Part shown: positions 27,061 through 36,322 of the stretch, piece by piece | How positions within the stretch are numbered: position 1 is the first letter of the stretch | How the letters are laid out: each line of letters opens with the position of its first letter | NCBI RefSeq assembly: GCF_000374305.1 | Contig: NZ_KB894095.1 | Span: 124,001 to 188,000 of the forward strand | Origin: Actinomadura flavalba DSM 45200 | GTDB lineage: Bacteria > Actinomycetota > Actinomycetes > Streptosporangiales > Streptosporangiaceae | DNA length: 64,000 nucleotides | Reading direction: 5' to 3' | The notes under the pieces: model-generated | What the model was told of the DNA's origin: nothing | Seen by the model: only the letters and a program-made list of their open reading frames with translations | The model's database searches: none | Position numbers and translations under genes: made by a program

Positions 27061-27307
27061 TCAAGCCGACAAGACACCTCTTGCACCTCCAGCACGCCCG
27101 CGCCGCAGCCGCCACCGAGAAGGCAGGCGAGCGCGTCGCCTCAGCCGCCGCGAAGCCGGACCTGGGCGCCGGTTCCCGACCTGGCGGACCGGTCTTCGAG
27201 CGTGGGTCCAAGGTCGGTCGGGCGTCGCGCGAACGCTGTTCGGCGGCGGGTCGTAGCGGTACTCGTGTCGCGTTGAGCGACGCGGTGAAGGCCGGGTGGT
27301 CGCGTTG

Positions 27308-30300
27308 ATGACCGTTCATAAGCTGACGGCCGGTGACGGTTACACCTACCTGACGCGGCAGGTCGCGGGCGGTGACGTGCCGATGGAGCGGGGGCAGTCG
27401 GCCGCCGAGTACTACACCGCCAAGGGGAACCCGCCCGGCCGGTGGATGGGCCGGGGAGCCGAGCTGCTCGGACTCGATGGCGCGGTGAGCGAGGAGCAGA
27501 TGAAGGCGCTGTACGGCGACGGGATGCAGCCCGAGGCCGCCCGGCTCATCGAGGAGTACCTCGCCGAGCACGTCGAGGCCGGGATGACCGGCCGGCAGCT
27601 CAAGGCGGTTCAGGCGGCGGCGCTTCGCAGCGCCACGCTCGGCACGCGTTTCCCCGACTATCAGGCGCTGCCCGCGTTCACCAAGCGCGTCCAGGCGCGG
27701 TTGAAGGACATCGAGCGCCAGACCGGACGGCGTCCGACGACGATCGACCGCAAGCAGGTCCAGGCCGAGGAGTCCCGTCGTGCGCGTGCGGCGGTCGCGG
27801 GGTTCGACGTGGTGTTCGCGCCGGTGAAGTCGGCGGCGCTGCTGTGGGCTTTGGACCCGCGCGCGCAGGTGCGGCACGCGGTCCGCGCGGCGCATGAAGC
27901 GGCCCGCGACGCCGCGTTCGCGATGCTCCAGGAACACGCCGCGTTCACCCGGACGGGCAAGGGCGGCGTCTCCCAGATCGCCACGCACGGCCTGATCGCG
28001 GCGGTGTTCGACCACTACGACAGCCGGGGCGGAGACCCGAATCTGCATACCCATGTGGCGATCTCGTCCAAGGTCCAGGGCGTCGACGGCAAATGGCGCA
28101 GCCTGGACGCACGCGCCCTGTACCGGATCACGGTGGCGGCCAGCGAGTTCTACAACACCCGGTTCGAGACCGAGCTCCAGCAGCGGCTCCCCGTCGGTTT
28201 CACCGAGCGCGCCGACACCCGCGACGAGCGCGAGCCGATCCGGGAGATCGCCGGCGTCCCCCTGGCGTGGATCGAGTTCTTCAGCAGCCGACGCACCGAG
28301 ATCGAAGCCCGCTACGAGCAGTTGCTGCGCCAGTTCCGCCGCGAGCACGGCCATGACCCCAACCGGGCGATCTGCCACCAGCTCGCCCGTCAGGCCAACC
28401 TGGACACCCGCGAAGCCAAGAAGACCGCACGCTCCCTGGAGGAGATGCGCACCGACTGGACCGACGCGTTCCTCGACCGGTTCGGCGCCCGCGCACTCAC
28501 CGACCTGGCCGACGTCGTCGACGACGCCAAGCTCGCCACGCTCACGATCCCCACCCAAGCCGCCGAAGCAGAGCCCGGTAAGGGCCGGGATGAGGCCGAG
28601 CTCCGTGGCCTCGCCGAGCAGGTCGTGCGGAACGTGGCGGCGATGCGTTCCACGTGGACGGTGTGGAATCTGCGCGCCGAGGCCGAACGGCTCGCCCGCC
28701 AGAAACTCATCGCGGGCTCCGCCGCGCGGCACGATGAGGTCGTCGCCGCGATCGTGAAGCACGCACTCGGCCCGGACCTGGCCGTGCGGGTCGACCAGCC
28801 CTCGCCTGTGCGCGAGCCCGCGATGTTGCGGCGGGCCGACGGCACCTCGGTGTTCGTCCAGCATGCCTCAGCCCGCTTCACCAGCCGCATCATCCTGGAC
28901 GCCGAAGACCGCCTCCTGGCCGCCGCCCGCACCCCCACCACCGTCGGCCTGGCCGGTCCGCAGGTCGCCGCCGCGCTGGACGGCGTCGACGCCCGGCTCG
29001 CGGAGAAGGGGATGAAGCTGGACGCCGGGCAGCGCCGGCTCGTCACCACCTTCGCCGCCGACGATCGCCTGCTGGTCGTCGGCCTCGGCCCCGCAGGCGC
29101 CGGAAAGACGACCGCGATGCGCGCCTACGCCCACGTCGCCGCCCAAGCCGGGCAGCGCATCGTGCCCTTGGCGACCTCCGCCGCCGCAGCCCAGATCCTC
29201 GGCGACGAACTCGGCGTGCGGGCCGACAACCTGCACAAGTTCCTCACCGAGTACACCACCGGCCGCTACGCCCGCGAACTCAACGCCGGACAGCGCGTTC
29301 CCGTCTTCGCCCGCATGTTCGCCCTCAACCCCGGCAACGTCGTCCTGGTCGACGAAGCCGGGATGGCGGGCACGCTGCTACTCGATCGGCTCGTGCAGAT
29401 CGCCGCCCGCCGCGGCGCCGTCGTCCGGCTGCTGGGCGACCACCGCCAGCTCGGCGCCGTCGAATCCGGCGGCGCGCTCCGCCTCATCTCCCACGAGGCA
29501 GGCGCCGCCGAGCTCACCACCCTCTACCGTTTCACCAACCCGGCCGAAGCCGACGCCACCCTCAAGATCCGCGTCGGTGACTCCTCCGGCCTGGACTTCT
29601 ACCTCACCGAGCGCCGCGTCCAGACGGGCTCCAAGCAGGCGATGATCGAGTCGGCGTACGCGGCGTGGAAGACCGACATGCTCGCCGGAAAAACCACCCT
29701 CATGGCCGCCGCCACCGGCCACAACGTCACCGAACTGTCCGCCCAGGCCCGCCGCGACCGCGTCGAAGCCGGACAGGTCCACGCCGACGGCGTCGCATTG
29801 CACGACGGCAACCACGCCGGTGCCGGCGACTGGATCGTCACCCGCCACAACGAACGACGCCTTTCCACCGCCGGCGGCCGGGACTGGGTCAAGAACGGCG
29901 ACGGCTGGACCGTGCAGCGCCGCCACACCGACGGCTCACTCACCGTCCGCCACCTCAACCACCACAGCACGGTCACCCTGCCCGCCGCCTACGTCGCCGC
30001 CAACGTCGAGTTGCTCTACGCCACCACGACCAATCGGGCCCAGGGCTCCACCGTCGACACCGCGCACCCGCTCATCACCCCGGAGATGAGCCGGGAGAAC
30101 TTCTACGTCGTCACCACGCGAGCGCGCGAGCGCACCACCCTGTACGTCACCACCCACCAACTCCTGGCATTCGACCCCGACGACCGCCTCGACCGAGCCC
30201 GCTTCGACGCCCGCCAATACGCCGCCCGCGAAGTCCTGGAGAACATCCTGGCCCGCGAAGGCAACGAGATCTCCGCAACCGAAACCTTGCGCCAAGCCGC

Positions 30301-32338
30301 CGACGAGGCGGGCTCCCTCGCCACCCTCGTCCCCCGCCACCACCACGGCAGCTCGCTCATCGCCGCCGAGCACTACATGCGCCTCGTCCACGAGACGCTG
30401 CCCCGGCCACTCGCTGGCGCGCTGTCCGGATGCGAGGGTTGGCCGCAAGCTGTCGCCGCTCTAGCCACGGCCGAAGCCGACGGCTGGCCCGCCGAGCACC
30501 TCCTGAACACCGTGGCGCGCGACGGCGGCCTCCTCACCGCCGACACCCCCGGCCGGCTGCTGGCCTGGCGCATCAACCACTACACCACCGACCGGACTCC
30601 ACCGGCGCCTCTTGCTCGGCCGAGCCTTGCCGACACCACCCGCTACGCCGCATTGCTGTCCGCCGTCCCGGGCGCCGAGGGTCTCGACCCCGCCGCCGCG
30701 ACGCACGCACCGGCACTCCTTCGTCCCAGCGACGGGCCCGAAGCAGCGCACGTCACCTCCGACGACCTCGCTTCCTACGCCCACGCAGCCGCCCGAGCAC
30801 TTCACCTGCCGCTCAGTGCCGTCACCACCCACCGCGCGTGGCCTCACCTGGCGGCCGTCCTGGCCGCCGCCGACCGCAGCGGCCGAGACCTTCCCGGTCT
30901 TCTCGGTCCCCTCGCGGCAGAACTCGCCCTCACCCATCCCGCCACCGCACCGGAGGTCCGCGTCACCGAACTCTCCCGGCAAACCCGGCGCCTGCTGAAC
31001 GCCGACCCCGCAACCGGCCCGGCTGTCATCCCCCACCAGCTCAAGCACACCGCCACCGCCACGGCCGCGCTCGGCCACCACACCGCCGAACGACTTCGCG
31101 CCGAACCGGCCTGGGCCGCACTGGACGCAGCCCTTCGCCGAACCGAACGTGACGGACACGACCCCGTCGCCACGCTCAAACTCGTCGCCCGAGCCCGCGA
31201 CTGCACCACCGCCGTCAGCCCCGCGCAGGCGCTGGCGTCGCGCCTCAACCGCTACACCAGCACGCTGCCGCCCCAACCTGCGCCAGCGTCCGCGACCGAC
31301 TGGCGGACACTGGCCTGGACTCTCAAGGCTTTGGAGGGGAACGGCGTCGACCTCGCCGCGCTCCTGAACGACGCCGCGCCACAGACCATGGACGACGTCC
31401 TGCGCACCGCCCACGACGCCGGCGTGCAACAACGCACCGCCCGCCACGATGCCGATCGCGCTCTACCGTGGCTCGCCGCCGACGACGATCAACGCACAAC
31501 CCACCCTGACCTCAAGCCCTACCTCGACGACCTCGACACCGCCATCCGCGACCGCGTCCACTCCCTGACGGCATCCACGATCGACGCCCAGCCGAGGTGG
31601 TCGACCGCGCTGGGCACCGCGCCCGAAGACCCGGCGGGGCATGCCGAGTGGGAACGCCACGTCGGAATCGTCGCCGCCTACCGCGACCAGGCCAAGGTCC
31701 TCACCGACGACGCTCGTCAGATCCTCGGCCCCTACGCCGAACCCGGACGCCACGACCACAGCGCCTACTGGCACGCCGTCGACTCCATCCTCATCGCCCG
31801 CCACCTGTCCGGCCTCACACCCGAGACGCCCCAGACCAGCGATGAGCGCGCACGTGCACAAGTCGCCGCCAACCTCTACCTCGCGCTACCCGCCGACGAA
31901 CGCGCCACCATCCACAACACCGTCGCCCAACGACGCGGCGCCCTATGGTTCGGCGCACGCACCGGCCTGGACGACACCTCCGTCACCCACCCCGCCAACA
32001 CCCTCGATCTTCAACACGTGCTCACCGAACGCGGCCACCTCGACACACCCGAAAAGAAACACATCCGGCAAGCCGTCCAGCCGACCGCCAAGCAACCGGT
32101 CGAAGTCCAGACCGTCGAACCCCGGACAGCCACCGTCGAATCCCGGAGAGCCGCTGGGCGGACTACGCGGATGGAGACCGCCCGCCTCAACAACCTGCGC
32201 ACCAACAACCGACAAGCACGCCAGCCATCACAGCACGTCCCAACCCAACGCACTCACACCCAGCAACCCCAGACCACGCCGACCGTGCAGCCGCAACCAC
32301 AGCCACAGCAGCCGCAGCAACGCCGGCTCGGACTCTGA
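27308..32338 (+). CDS. MobF-family conjugative relaxase/helicase (TrwC/TraI-like)
   Basis: A 1,676-residue relaxase that would nick one strand at oriT, stay bound through a tyrosine and unwind DNA for transfer. The N-terminal TrwC domain begins MTVHKLTAGDGYTYLTRQVA; the metal-binding HUH motif is DPNLHTHVAIS (His247 and His249), with GGVSQIATHGLIA before it. Candidate nicking tyrosines lie in the first 40 residues. A RecD-like helicase domain has Walker A GPAGAGKTTAM (about 594-604) and Walker B VVLVDEAGMAG. The C-terminal ~700 residues are Ala/Thr/His-rich and of unknown fold; the end is Pro/Gln-rich. ATG 27308 matches the family start. No type IV coupling or secretion genes are in the window, so transfer would need partners elsewhere. 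Confidence 0.93.
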   Translation: MTVHKLTAGDGYTYLTRQVAGGDVPMERGQSAAEYYTAKGNPPGRWMGRGAELLGLDGAVSEEQMKALYGDGMQPEAARLIEEYLAEHVEAGMTGRQLKAVQAAALRSATLGTRFPDYQALPAFTKRVQARLKDIERQTGRRPTTIDRKQVQAEESRRARAAVAGFDVVFAPVKSAALLWALDPRAQVRHAVRAAHEAARDAAFAMLQEHAAFTRTGKGGVSQIATHGLIAAVFDHYDSRGGDPNLHTHVAISSKVQGVDGKWRSLDARALYRITVAASEFYNTRFETELQQRLPVGFTERADTRDEREPIREIAGVPLAWIEFFSSRRTEIEARYEQLLRQFRREHGHDPNRAICHQLARQANLDTREAKKTARSLEEMRTDWTDAFLDRFGARALTDLADVVDDAKLATLTIPTQAAEAEPGKGRDEAELRGLAEQVVRNVAAMRSTWTVWNLRAEAERLARQKLIAGSAARHDEVVAAIVKHALGPDLAVRVDQPSPVREPAMLRRADGTSVFVQHASARFTSRIILDAEDRLLAAARTPTTVGLAGPQVAAALDGVDARLAEKGMKLDAGQRRLVTTFAADDRLLVVGLGPAGAGKTTAMRAYAHVAAQAGQRIVPLATSAAAAQILGDELGVRADNLHKFLTEYTTGRYARELNAGQRVPVFARMFALNPGNVVLVDEAGMAGTLLLDRLVQIAARRGAVVRLLGDHRQLGAVESGGALRLISHEAGAAELTTLYRFTNPAEADATLKIRVGDSSGLDFYLTERRVQTGSKQAMIESAYAAWKTDMLAGKTTLMAAATGHNVTELSAQARRDRVEAGQVHADGVALHDGNHAGAGDWIVTRHNERRLSTAGGRDWVKNGDGWTVQRRHTDGSLTVRHLNHHSTVTLPAAYVAANVELLYATTTNRAQGSTVDTAHPLITPEMSRENFYVVTTRARERTTLYVTTHQLLAFDPDDRLDRARFDARQYAAREVLENILAREGNEISATETLRQAADEAGSLATLVPRHHHGSSLIAAEHYMRLVHETLPRPLAGALSGCEGWPQAVAALATAEADGWPAEHLLNTVARDGGLLTADTPGRLLAWRINHYTTDRTPPAPLARPSLADTTRYAALLSAVPGAEGLDPAAATHAPALLRPSDGPEAAHVTSDDLASYAHAAARALHLPLSAVTTHRAWPHLAAVLAAADRSGRDLPGLLGPLAAELALTHPATAPEVRVTELSRQTRRLLNADPATGPAVIPHQLKHTATATAALGHHTAERLRAEPAWAALDAALRRTERDGHDPVATLKLVARARDCTTAVSPAQALASRLNRYTSTLPPQPAPASATDWRTLAWTLKALEGNGVDLAALLNDAAPQTMDDVLRTAHDAGVQQRTARHDADRALPWLAADDDQRTTHPDLKPYLDDLDTAIRDRVHSLTASTIDAQPRWSTALGTAPEDPAGHAEWERHVGIVAAYRDQAKVLTDDARQILGPYAEPGRHDHSAYWHAVDSILIARHLSGLTPETPQTSDERARAQVAANLYLALPADERATIHNTVAQRRGALWFGARTGLDDTSVTHPANTLDLQHVLTERGHLDTPEKKHIRQAVQPTAKQPVEVQTVEPRTATVESRRAAGRTTRMETARLNNLRTNNRQARQPSQHVPTQRTHTQQPQTTPTVQPQPQPQQPQQRRLGL

Positions 32339-32707
32339 CCCGGCCGACCGCACGCACGACAGGCTCCAAGGCCCGCTCACCCGCTCACCGGCACAGCCGT
32401 CTGCAAAGCCCGCACCGTCGCCGCCCGCAACCAGATCGACGCCATCCACGGCCCCTACCCCAGCATCGACTGCGCCCGAAGCGAGCCCGGCTCCGACCAC
32501 CACACCGGCCTTACGATGCGCAGCTCCGCGCCAACCGTCTGGCTCGGGGACACCCGCCCGACCGCGCCCACCCGTCGAACCGCGCGGTGATACTCGCCGG
32601 GCAGGGGTCGACAGCACGAATCCGGCGTATACTGGCGTGAAGAAAACTTGGAGTCGTGCACTCCACGCGAACGTCGGCGAGGTTCGCGGCAGGGAGGCTG
32701 GAGATCC
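32339..32707 (+). promoter_or_regulatory. Gene-poor stretch with a -10 element before the XRE gene
   Basis: No complete gene is seen in these 369 bases. One frame near 32400-32530 (GPYPSIDCARSEPGSDHH) looks coding-like and may be a remnant. TATACT at 32628-32633 is a good -10 element about 75 bases before the GTG at 32708; I could not place a convincing -35 at 16-18 bases. Confidence 0.35.
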
Positions 32708-33118
32708 GTGAGCGACGACGCGTCATCGCCGGGGCTGTTCGCCGAGCGGCTGGAGTACCTGTTCCAGACCCGCAACCCCGAAGGCGAGAAGAAGCTGACC
32801 TACCAAAGGGTCGCCGACGCCATCAACCAAGCGGCCGGCGAACAGGTGATCTCTCAGGCGTACGTCCACCAACTGCGCAGAGGGGTGAAGACCAACCCCA
32901 CCTACAAGCACATCCAGGCTCTGGCCAGGTACTTCGGCGTTCCCGAGCAGTTCTTCTTCGACGCGCCCGACACCACCGAGACCGACGCCGTCCGCGCCCT
33001 GGCCATCAAGGCCGACGGCCTCTCCGACGACACCCTCCGCGCCATCACCACCATGATCGAACAAGCCCGCTCCCTCGAAGGGCTACCGGCCCACCCCACC
33101 GAACCCCGGAACGTGTGA
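32708..33118 (+). CDS. XRE-family HTH transcriptional regulator
   Basis: A 136-residue regulator of the actinomycete type with a Rv2021-like HTH: LTYQRVADAINQAAGEQ, SQAYVHQLRRGVKTNPTYK, IQALARYFGVPEQFFF (residues ~25-83), then a short helical tail. GTG 32708 is the start because the protein VSDDASSPGLFAERLEYLF matches the family there; GGGAGG lies about 12 bases upstream. It follows the relaxase after a gap with a -10 element, so it is transcribed separately and may control transfer genes. Confidence 0.85.
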   Translation: MSDDASSPGLFAERLEYLFQTRNPEGEKKLTYQRVADAINQAAGEQVISQAYVHQLRRGVKTNPTYKHIQALARYFGVPEQFFFDAPDTTETDAVRALAIKADGLSDDTLRAITTMIEQARSLEGLPAHPTEPRNV

Positions 33119-33271
33119 CTCCGCGCGCGAACCGACACCGCCGACACGCCCGACGATCCGTCCCTGCGACAACGCCGTCCGGCGACCTGGTCAACACTCG
33201 GATAGCAGGCCGGTGAGTACGTGGCGCCCGCTCTCATGACGGGATGTGAGCGAGGGCGCCCAGGACGTTGA

Positions 33272-33485
33272 CGGGTCTCCGACACACCGAGCCGCCTGTG
33301 GCTGGAACTGGTGTCACGGGCGCACCGCGAGCTGTGGCTGTTCGCCAACGCCTCGCTGTTCCTGCCGGAGGAGAACCCTCAGTCGATCGAGCTGATTCGC
33401 CGCAAGGCCGAGCAGGGCGTGCGCGTCCGCATCCTGATGGGCGACCCCGACAGCCCGGAAATGGAGCTGCGCGGCGTCGAGGAGC
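33272..33485 (+). pseudogene. Fragment of a PLD-like (DUF5919-type) regulator
   Basis: The frame opens after a TGA at 33269-33271 and reads RLWLELVSRAHRELWLFANA, SLFLPEENPQSIELIRRKAE and VRILMGDPDSPEMELRGVEE. This is the C-terminal sensor part of HTH regulators carrying a phospholipase-D-like DUF5919 region, whose usual signature is RxLxGDPxSxxxxLRGxEE. The HTH part and the end of the protein are missing, and the next small gene begins immediately where similarity stops. It is a broken gene, presumably from a rearrangement. Confidence 0.6.
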
Positions 33486-33491
33486 GCGGCC

Positions 33492-33707
33492 GTGGCGATG
33501 CTGATCGCCGGCCTTCACGCCGCGACCCCGCTGGTCGGCGCCGACCTCGCCGTCATCATCACCGTGGCTCTCGCGGCCCTGGCACCGCTGGCCGTCGCAC
33601 TGACCCCCAACCGGGAAGACGTTCCGACCCTGCGCGCGAACCTCGCGGACGCCGTCGAGCGCGAGGAGCGACGCCACCTGGTTGACCCGCCCTACGAAGA
33701 GTCGTAG
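33492..33707 (+). CDS. Small membrane protein
   Basis: A 71-residue protein from GTG 33492 with GAGGAG upstream inside the regulator fragment. Residues ~2-37 (MLIAGLHAATPLVGADLAVI then ITVALAALAPLAVAL) form a transmembrane segment; the tail is charged. Function unknown. A strong bidirectional hairpin terminates it 11 bases after the stop. Confidence 0.5.
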   Translation: MAMLIAGLHAATPLVGADLAVIITVALAALAPLAVALTPNREDVPTLRANLADAVEREERRHLVDPPYEES

Positions 33708-33717
33708 CGAACAGCAG

Positions 33718-33760
33718 AACGCCCCTCGTCCTGGCCGTGAGCCGGGACGAGGGGCGTTTT
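33718..33760. terminator. Strong bidirectional terminator
   Basis: AACGCCCCTCGTCC pairs with GGACGAGGGGCGTT, followed by TTT on the plus strand and preceded by a matching A-containing stretch for the minus strand. It separates two convergent genes (stop at 33707 rightward, stop at 33767 leftward). Confidence 0.85.
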
Positions 33761-33766
33761 CTGCGT

Positions 33767-33952
33767 TCAGAGGGTCTTGACGACTCCGGCGAAGCGGCGG
33801 AAGTCCCCACGGCCGACGAGGAGCTTCGGGCCGCTCGGGTCCTTGCTGTCGCGGACGGCGACCGTGGCGGGGACGTTGGCGACCTCGACGCACTGCGCTT
33901 CGTTGCCGCCGCTGCGGGACGACTTGCGCCAGGTCACGCCGTTCAGCTCCAT
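33767..33952 (-). CDS. DUF397 domain protein
   Basis: A 61-residue protein with the DUF397 signature WRKSSRSGGNEAQCVEVA followed by VAVRDSKDPSGPKL. DUF397 proteins in actinomycetes act as small partners of XRE/DUF5753 regulators, often as toxin-antitoxin-like or developmental switches. It starts at ATG 33952, overlapping the end of the upstream regulator gene by 10 bases, so the pair is co-transcribed. Confidence 0.93.
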   Translation of the reverse strand: MELNGVTWRKSSRSGGNEAQCVEVANVPATVAVRDSKDPSGPKLLVGRGDFRRFAGVVKTL

Positions 33953-34740
33953 ACGTGCATCCTCGTTTCGCTGATGAGGTTCTGCGAATCCTCGATGTTG
34001 AGGGCCTGCGCCTGGAGTGTAGCGAAGGTCTCCAGAAGGGGGCCGATGACTTCCGGGGACAGCGAGGTCTCGCCGGTGTCCTGGTTGTCGAGGAACGCCG
34101 CCGTGTTGAGGTCGCGCGTCACCAGCGAGAACGATCCGGTCACGCTGAGGCTGCCGTAGTTCCGCCAGGGCATGATCTGGAGGCACACGTTCGGCCACTT
34201 CGCCGCCTCGTGCAGGAATTCGAGCTGCTCGCGCATGATGTACGGCGATCCGCCCATGCGGTGCAGCACGCTTTCGTCCATGATCGTGAAGATCTTCGGC
34301 GGGTTCGGGTTCTCGAACACACGCTTCTGCCGCGCCATCCTCCGCTCTACGGCTGCGGGGGTGGGAAGCAGCGAGCGGGCGTAGTCCTCGGTCTGGAGCA
34401 GGCCGTAAACCCACAGGGTGTCCAGGGCGCGGAGAGCGTCGCCTTCGCCCTCCAGTTCGGAGAACTCGGCGTAGGGGCGGACGTCGCCGCTGAGATCGAC
34501 CCACCTTTCCCACGCGCTGATGATCTCTCCGCCCGCGCCGAGCACCTTGTCCAGCTTCTCGGCGACGTCCCGCGAGCACTTGGCCGTGCCTTTGATGATC
34601 TGCCCCATGTGTCCACCTGAGATGGGGATGCGGGCGGCGAGTTGTTCGCGCGTCATCCCCCGCTGTGTCCGGAACTTGTTCACTCCCGCGCCGAACCGCG
34701 CCCACGCAGGCACAAGTCGCTTACGCGCCAAAACGATCAC
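33943..34740 (-). CDS. XRE-family regulator with DUF5753
   Basis: A 265-residue regulator: N-terminal HTH (GVNKFRTQRGMTREQLAARI, SGGHMGQIIKGTAKCSRDVA; about 18-62), then the DUF5753 domain (YGLLQTEDYARSLL, MARQKRVFENPNPPKIFTIM, EFLHEAAKWPNVCLQIMPW). These regulators are paired with DUF397 proteins and form BldB/WhiJ-type developmental switches in Streptomyces. The DUF397 gene follows with overlap. The next gene in divergent orientation is an RsbW-like kinase, a common third partner. Confidence 0.92.
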   Translation of the reverse strand: MIVLARKRLVPAWARFGAGVNKFRTQRGMTREQLAARIPISGGHMGQIIKGTAKCSRDVAEKLDKVLGAGGEIISAWERWVDLSGDVRPYAEFSELEGEGDALRALDTLWVYGLLQTEDYARSLLPTPAAVERRMARQKRVFENPNPPKIFTIMDESVLHRMGGSPYIMREQLEFLHEAAKWPNVCLQIMPWRNYGSLSVTGSFSLVTRDLNTAAFLDNQDTGETSLSPEVIGPLLETFATLQAQALNIEDSQNLISETRMHVWS

Positions 34741-34904
34741 GCCCCTCCCGGGCTGAGGTGGAACTGAGCTACCACTGAGACCAACTCACCCGACTTTTCA
34801 CGTCGAGTGTTGACGTCACCACGGTAAGCCCATCCGTGCCTCAATGGGAGCGAATCCACAGGCGAACGCGACGGAGCGCGATCGAACACGAGAAGGGCCG
34901 CACG

Positions 34905-35318
34905 ATGATCACTACCGGTATCACCGAGCACAAACCGCCGAACGCAGCAGTCGGGGCGGGAACGGCATGGGTGAGCGAGGCACGCAACCTCGCCGGTCAG
35001 TGGGCGGACGCCGAGGGGTTCCCCGCCGAGGTGATCGAGGACGTGCGGCTAGTTGCGTCTGAGCTGGTCGCGAATGCCGTCGAGCACGCAGCCGGCTCCG
35101 AAGGTGTGCTCCTGCGGCTCTACCGCTGTGACGTCGGCGCGACGGTCGAGGTGTGGGACGCGCTCGGCGCCAAACGGCCGAAGGTCATGGTGCCCGACCT
35201 CCTCAACGAGTCCGGACGCGGCATGGCGATCGTGGAAGCGCTCTCGTACAAGTGGGACGTCAACCCCCTGGCTAACGGCGGAAAAGCCGTTTGGGCCGTC
35301 ATCGAAGGAGGAGAATGA
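34905..35318 (+). CDS. RsbW-like ATP-binding protein (anti-sigma/HATPase family)
   Basis: A 137-residue HATPase_c protein: LVASELVANAVEHA (N box, about 49-62), VEVWDALGAKRPKV (G1 region, with the DxG motif replaced by DALG) and ESGRGMAIVEAL (G2). Members bind ATP and either phosphorylate anti-sigma antagonists or serve as sensors. ATG 34905 begins 23 codons into a longer frame and gives the expected N-terminus. It is divergent from the XRE/DUF397 pair and heads an operon of four small overlapping genes. Confidence 0.88.
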   Translation: MITTGITEHKPPNAAVGAGTAWVSEARNLAGQWADAEGFPAEVIEDVRLVASELVANAVEHAAGSEGVLLRLYRCDVGATVEVWDALGAKRPKVMVPDLLNESGRGMAIVEALSYKWDVNPLANGGKAVWAVIEGGE

Positions 35319-35686
35319 GAACGGTCGGTGCAGCGATCGAAATGAAGATCGTCCAGTATCTGCGCTCCCGTGGGTGGAGCGTCGTAGCCGCAAAGGATAA
35401 GCCGGGTCGTCGTGGTGTCACGGGGAGGATCGTGCCGCATCCCCACGCCGAGTTGTTGCAGGTGCTCGACAGGCTCTTCCCGGAGTTCCGGTTCGGTGTC
35501 GTCGGCGGTGCGGGTCGCGCTGCTCGCTGGACGGCGGTGAGTCGGCACAACTCGCTCCCGGTTCCGACGAGTTCGGGCGACCTCGCCGAGCTGCTGTGCA
35601 CGATCGGCGTGTGCACGACGGAGACTTCGAGTCTCAGCGTTGTCCGTCGGCGTCTGGCGACGATGAACGGTGAGGATGAGACGTGA
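35315..35686 (+). CDS. Hypothetical protein in the HATPase operon
   Basis: A 123-residue protein from ATG 35315, overlapping the HATPase stop (ATGA). It reads as a compact alpha/beta domain (MKIVQYLRSRGWSVVAAKDK, HAELLQVLDRLFPEFRFGV). No family recognised. Its stop overlaps the start of the next gene, so it belongs to the same translation-coupled operon. Confidence 0.65.
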   Translation: MRTVGAAIEMKIVQYLRSRGWSVVAAKDKPGRRGVTGRIVPHPHAELLQVLDRLFPEFRFGVVGGAGRAARWTAVSRHNSLPVPTSSGDLAELLCTIGVCTTETSSLSVVRRRLATMNGEDET

Positions 35687-35886
35687 CCATGCGGCCTGGT
35701 TACCACATCAACTCTTCCATGAAGACGCGCGAGGTGGCCCGCCTGTTCGGCGTCACCCCCTACACCGTCATTCGGTGGATGCGACGCGGCCACCTGGCGG
35801 CGGGGACGACGCCGTCGGGGCACCTGCGGTTCGACCGCGCGGAGGTCATGCGGTTGTACCGGAGGAGCAATGGAGAAGAGGTATGA
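35683..35886 (+). CDS. MerR/BldC-like HTH DNA-binding protein
   Basis: A 67-residue protein consisting of one winged HTH (MKTREVARLFGVTPYTVIRW, then GHLAAGTTPSGHLRFDRAEV), like BldC or phage excisionases: the K-T-x-E-V-A-x-L-F-x-V pattern and GHLRF wing are typical. GTG 35683 overlaps the preceding stop; ATG 35689 or ATG 35719 would also give the full domain. It could regulate this cluster or act as an excisionase for the element. Confidence 0.85.
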   Translation: MTMRPGYHINSSMKTREVARLFGVTPYTVIRWMRRGHLAAGTTPSGHLRFDRAEVMRLYRRSNGEEV

Positions 35887-36200
35887 CGGGCTTGAAGGCG
35901 CTGGTGACGTGGTTCGTCTGGGTGCGTCGCCGCGCGGCGGCCGCGTCCTACCTGAACAGCCTGGCGCGGGAGATGGTTGCGCGCGGCTGGTCTTGTTCCC
36001 TCGCCCCGTCCGCCGTGCCGACGTTGTGGATCACGCCCTCAACGCCGGGTGACAAGTCCATCGGCTACGGCGTCACCGCCGTCGTGATCGACGATCAGGC
36101 CGTCGTGTTCAGCCGGGACATGGAAGAGCTGTGTTCCTGCGGCGAACCCTCCAAGGTCGCGGACACGCTGTCCGAACGGCTCGGCGCCGCGCACCTCTAG
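35883..36200 (+). CDS. Hypothetical protein in the HATPase operon
   Basis: A 105-residue protein starting at ATG 35883, overlapping the HTH stop. The N-terminus (LKALVTWFVWVRRRAAAASY) is amphipathic with basic residues; the rest is a small alpha/beta domain (YGVTAVVIDDQAVVFSRDM) with a CSCG motif. No family recognised. Confidence 0.6.
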   Translation: MTGLKALVTWFVWVRRRAAAASYLNSLAREMVARGWSCSLAPSAVPTLWITPSTPGDKSIGYGVTAVVIDDQAVVFSRDMEELCSCGEPSKVADTLSERLGAAHL

Positions 36201-36322
36201 ACCGGGCACAGGCGTACCTCCCCCCGTGCGTCCGTGCCCTCGAACGGCTCCCGCCCCACGTTCCGGAGGGGAGAGCGCGGGGCGGGAGCCTTCCACGGGT
36301 CACCAGAAAGGAAGCAACCGCC

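Noticed and set aside
26883..27308. Arg/Ser/Ala-rich 141-codon frame before the relaxase
   Set aside because: No ribosome-binding site, low-complexity composition from GC-rich skew, and it overlaps the minus-strand promoter and the hairpin.
26864..28864. 666-codon minus-strand frame opposite the relaxase
   Set aside because: The relaxase frame has clear HUH and Walker motifs; the antisense frame has none.
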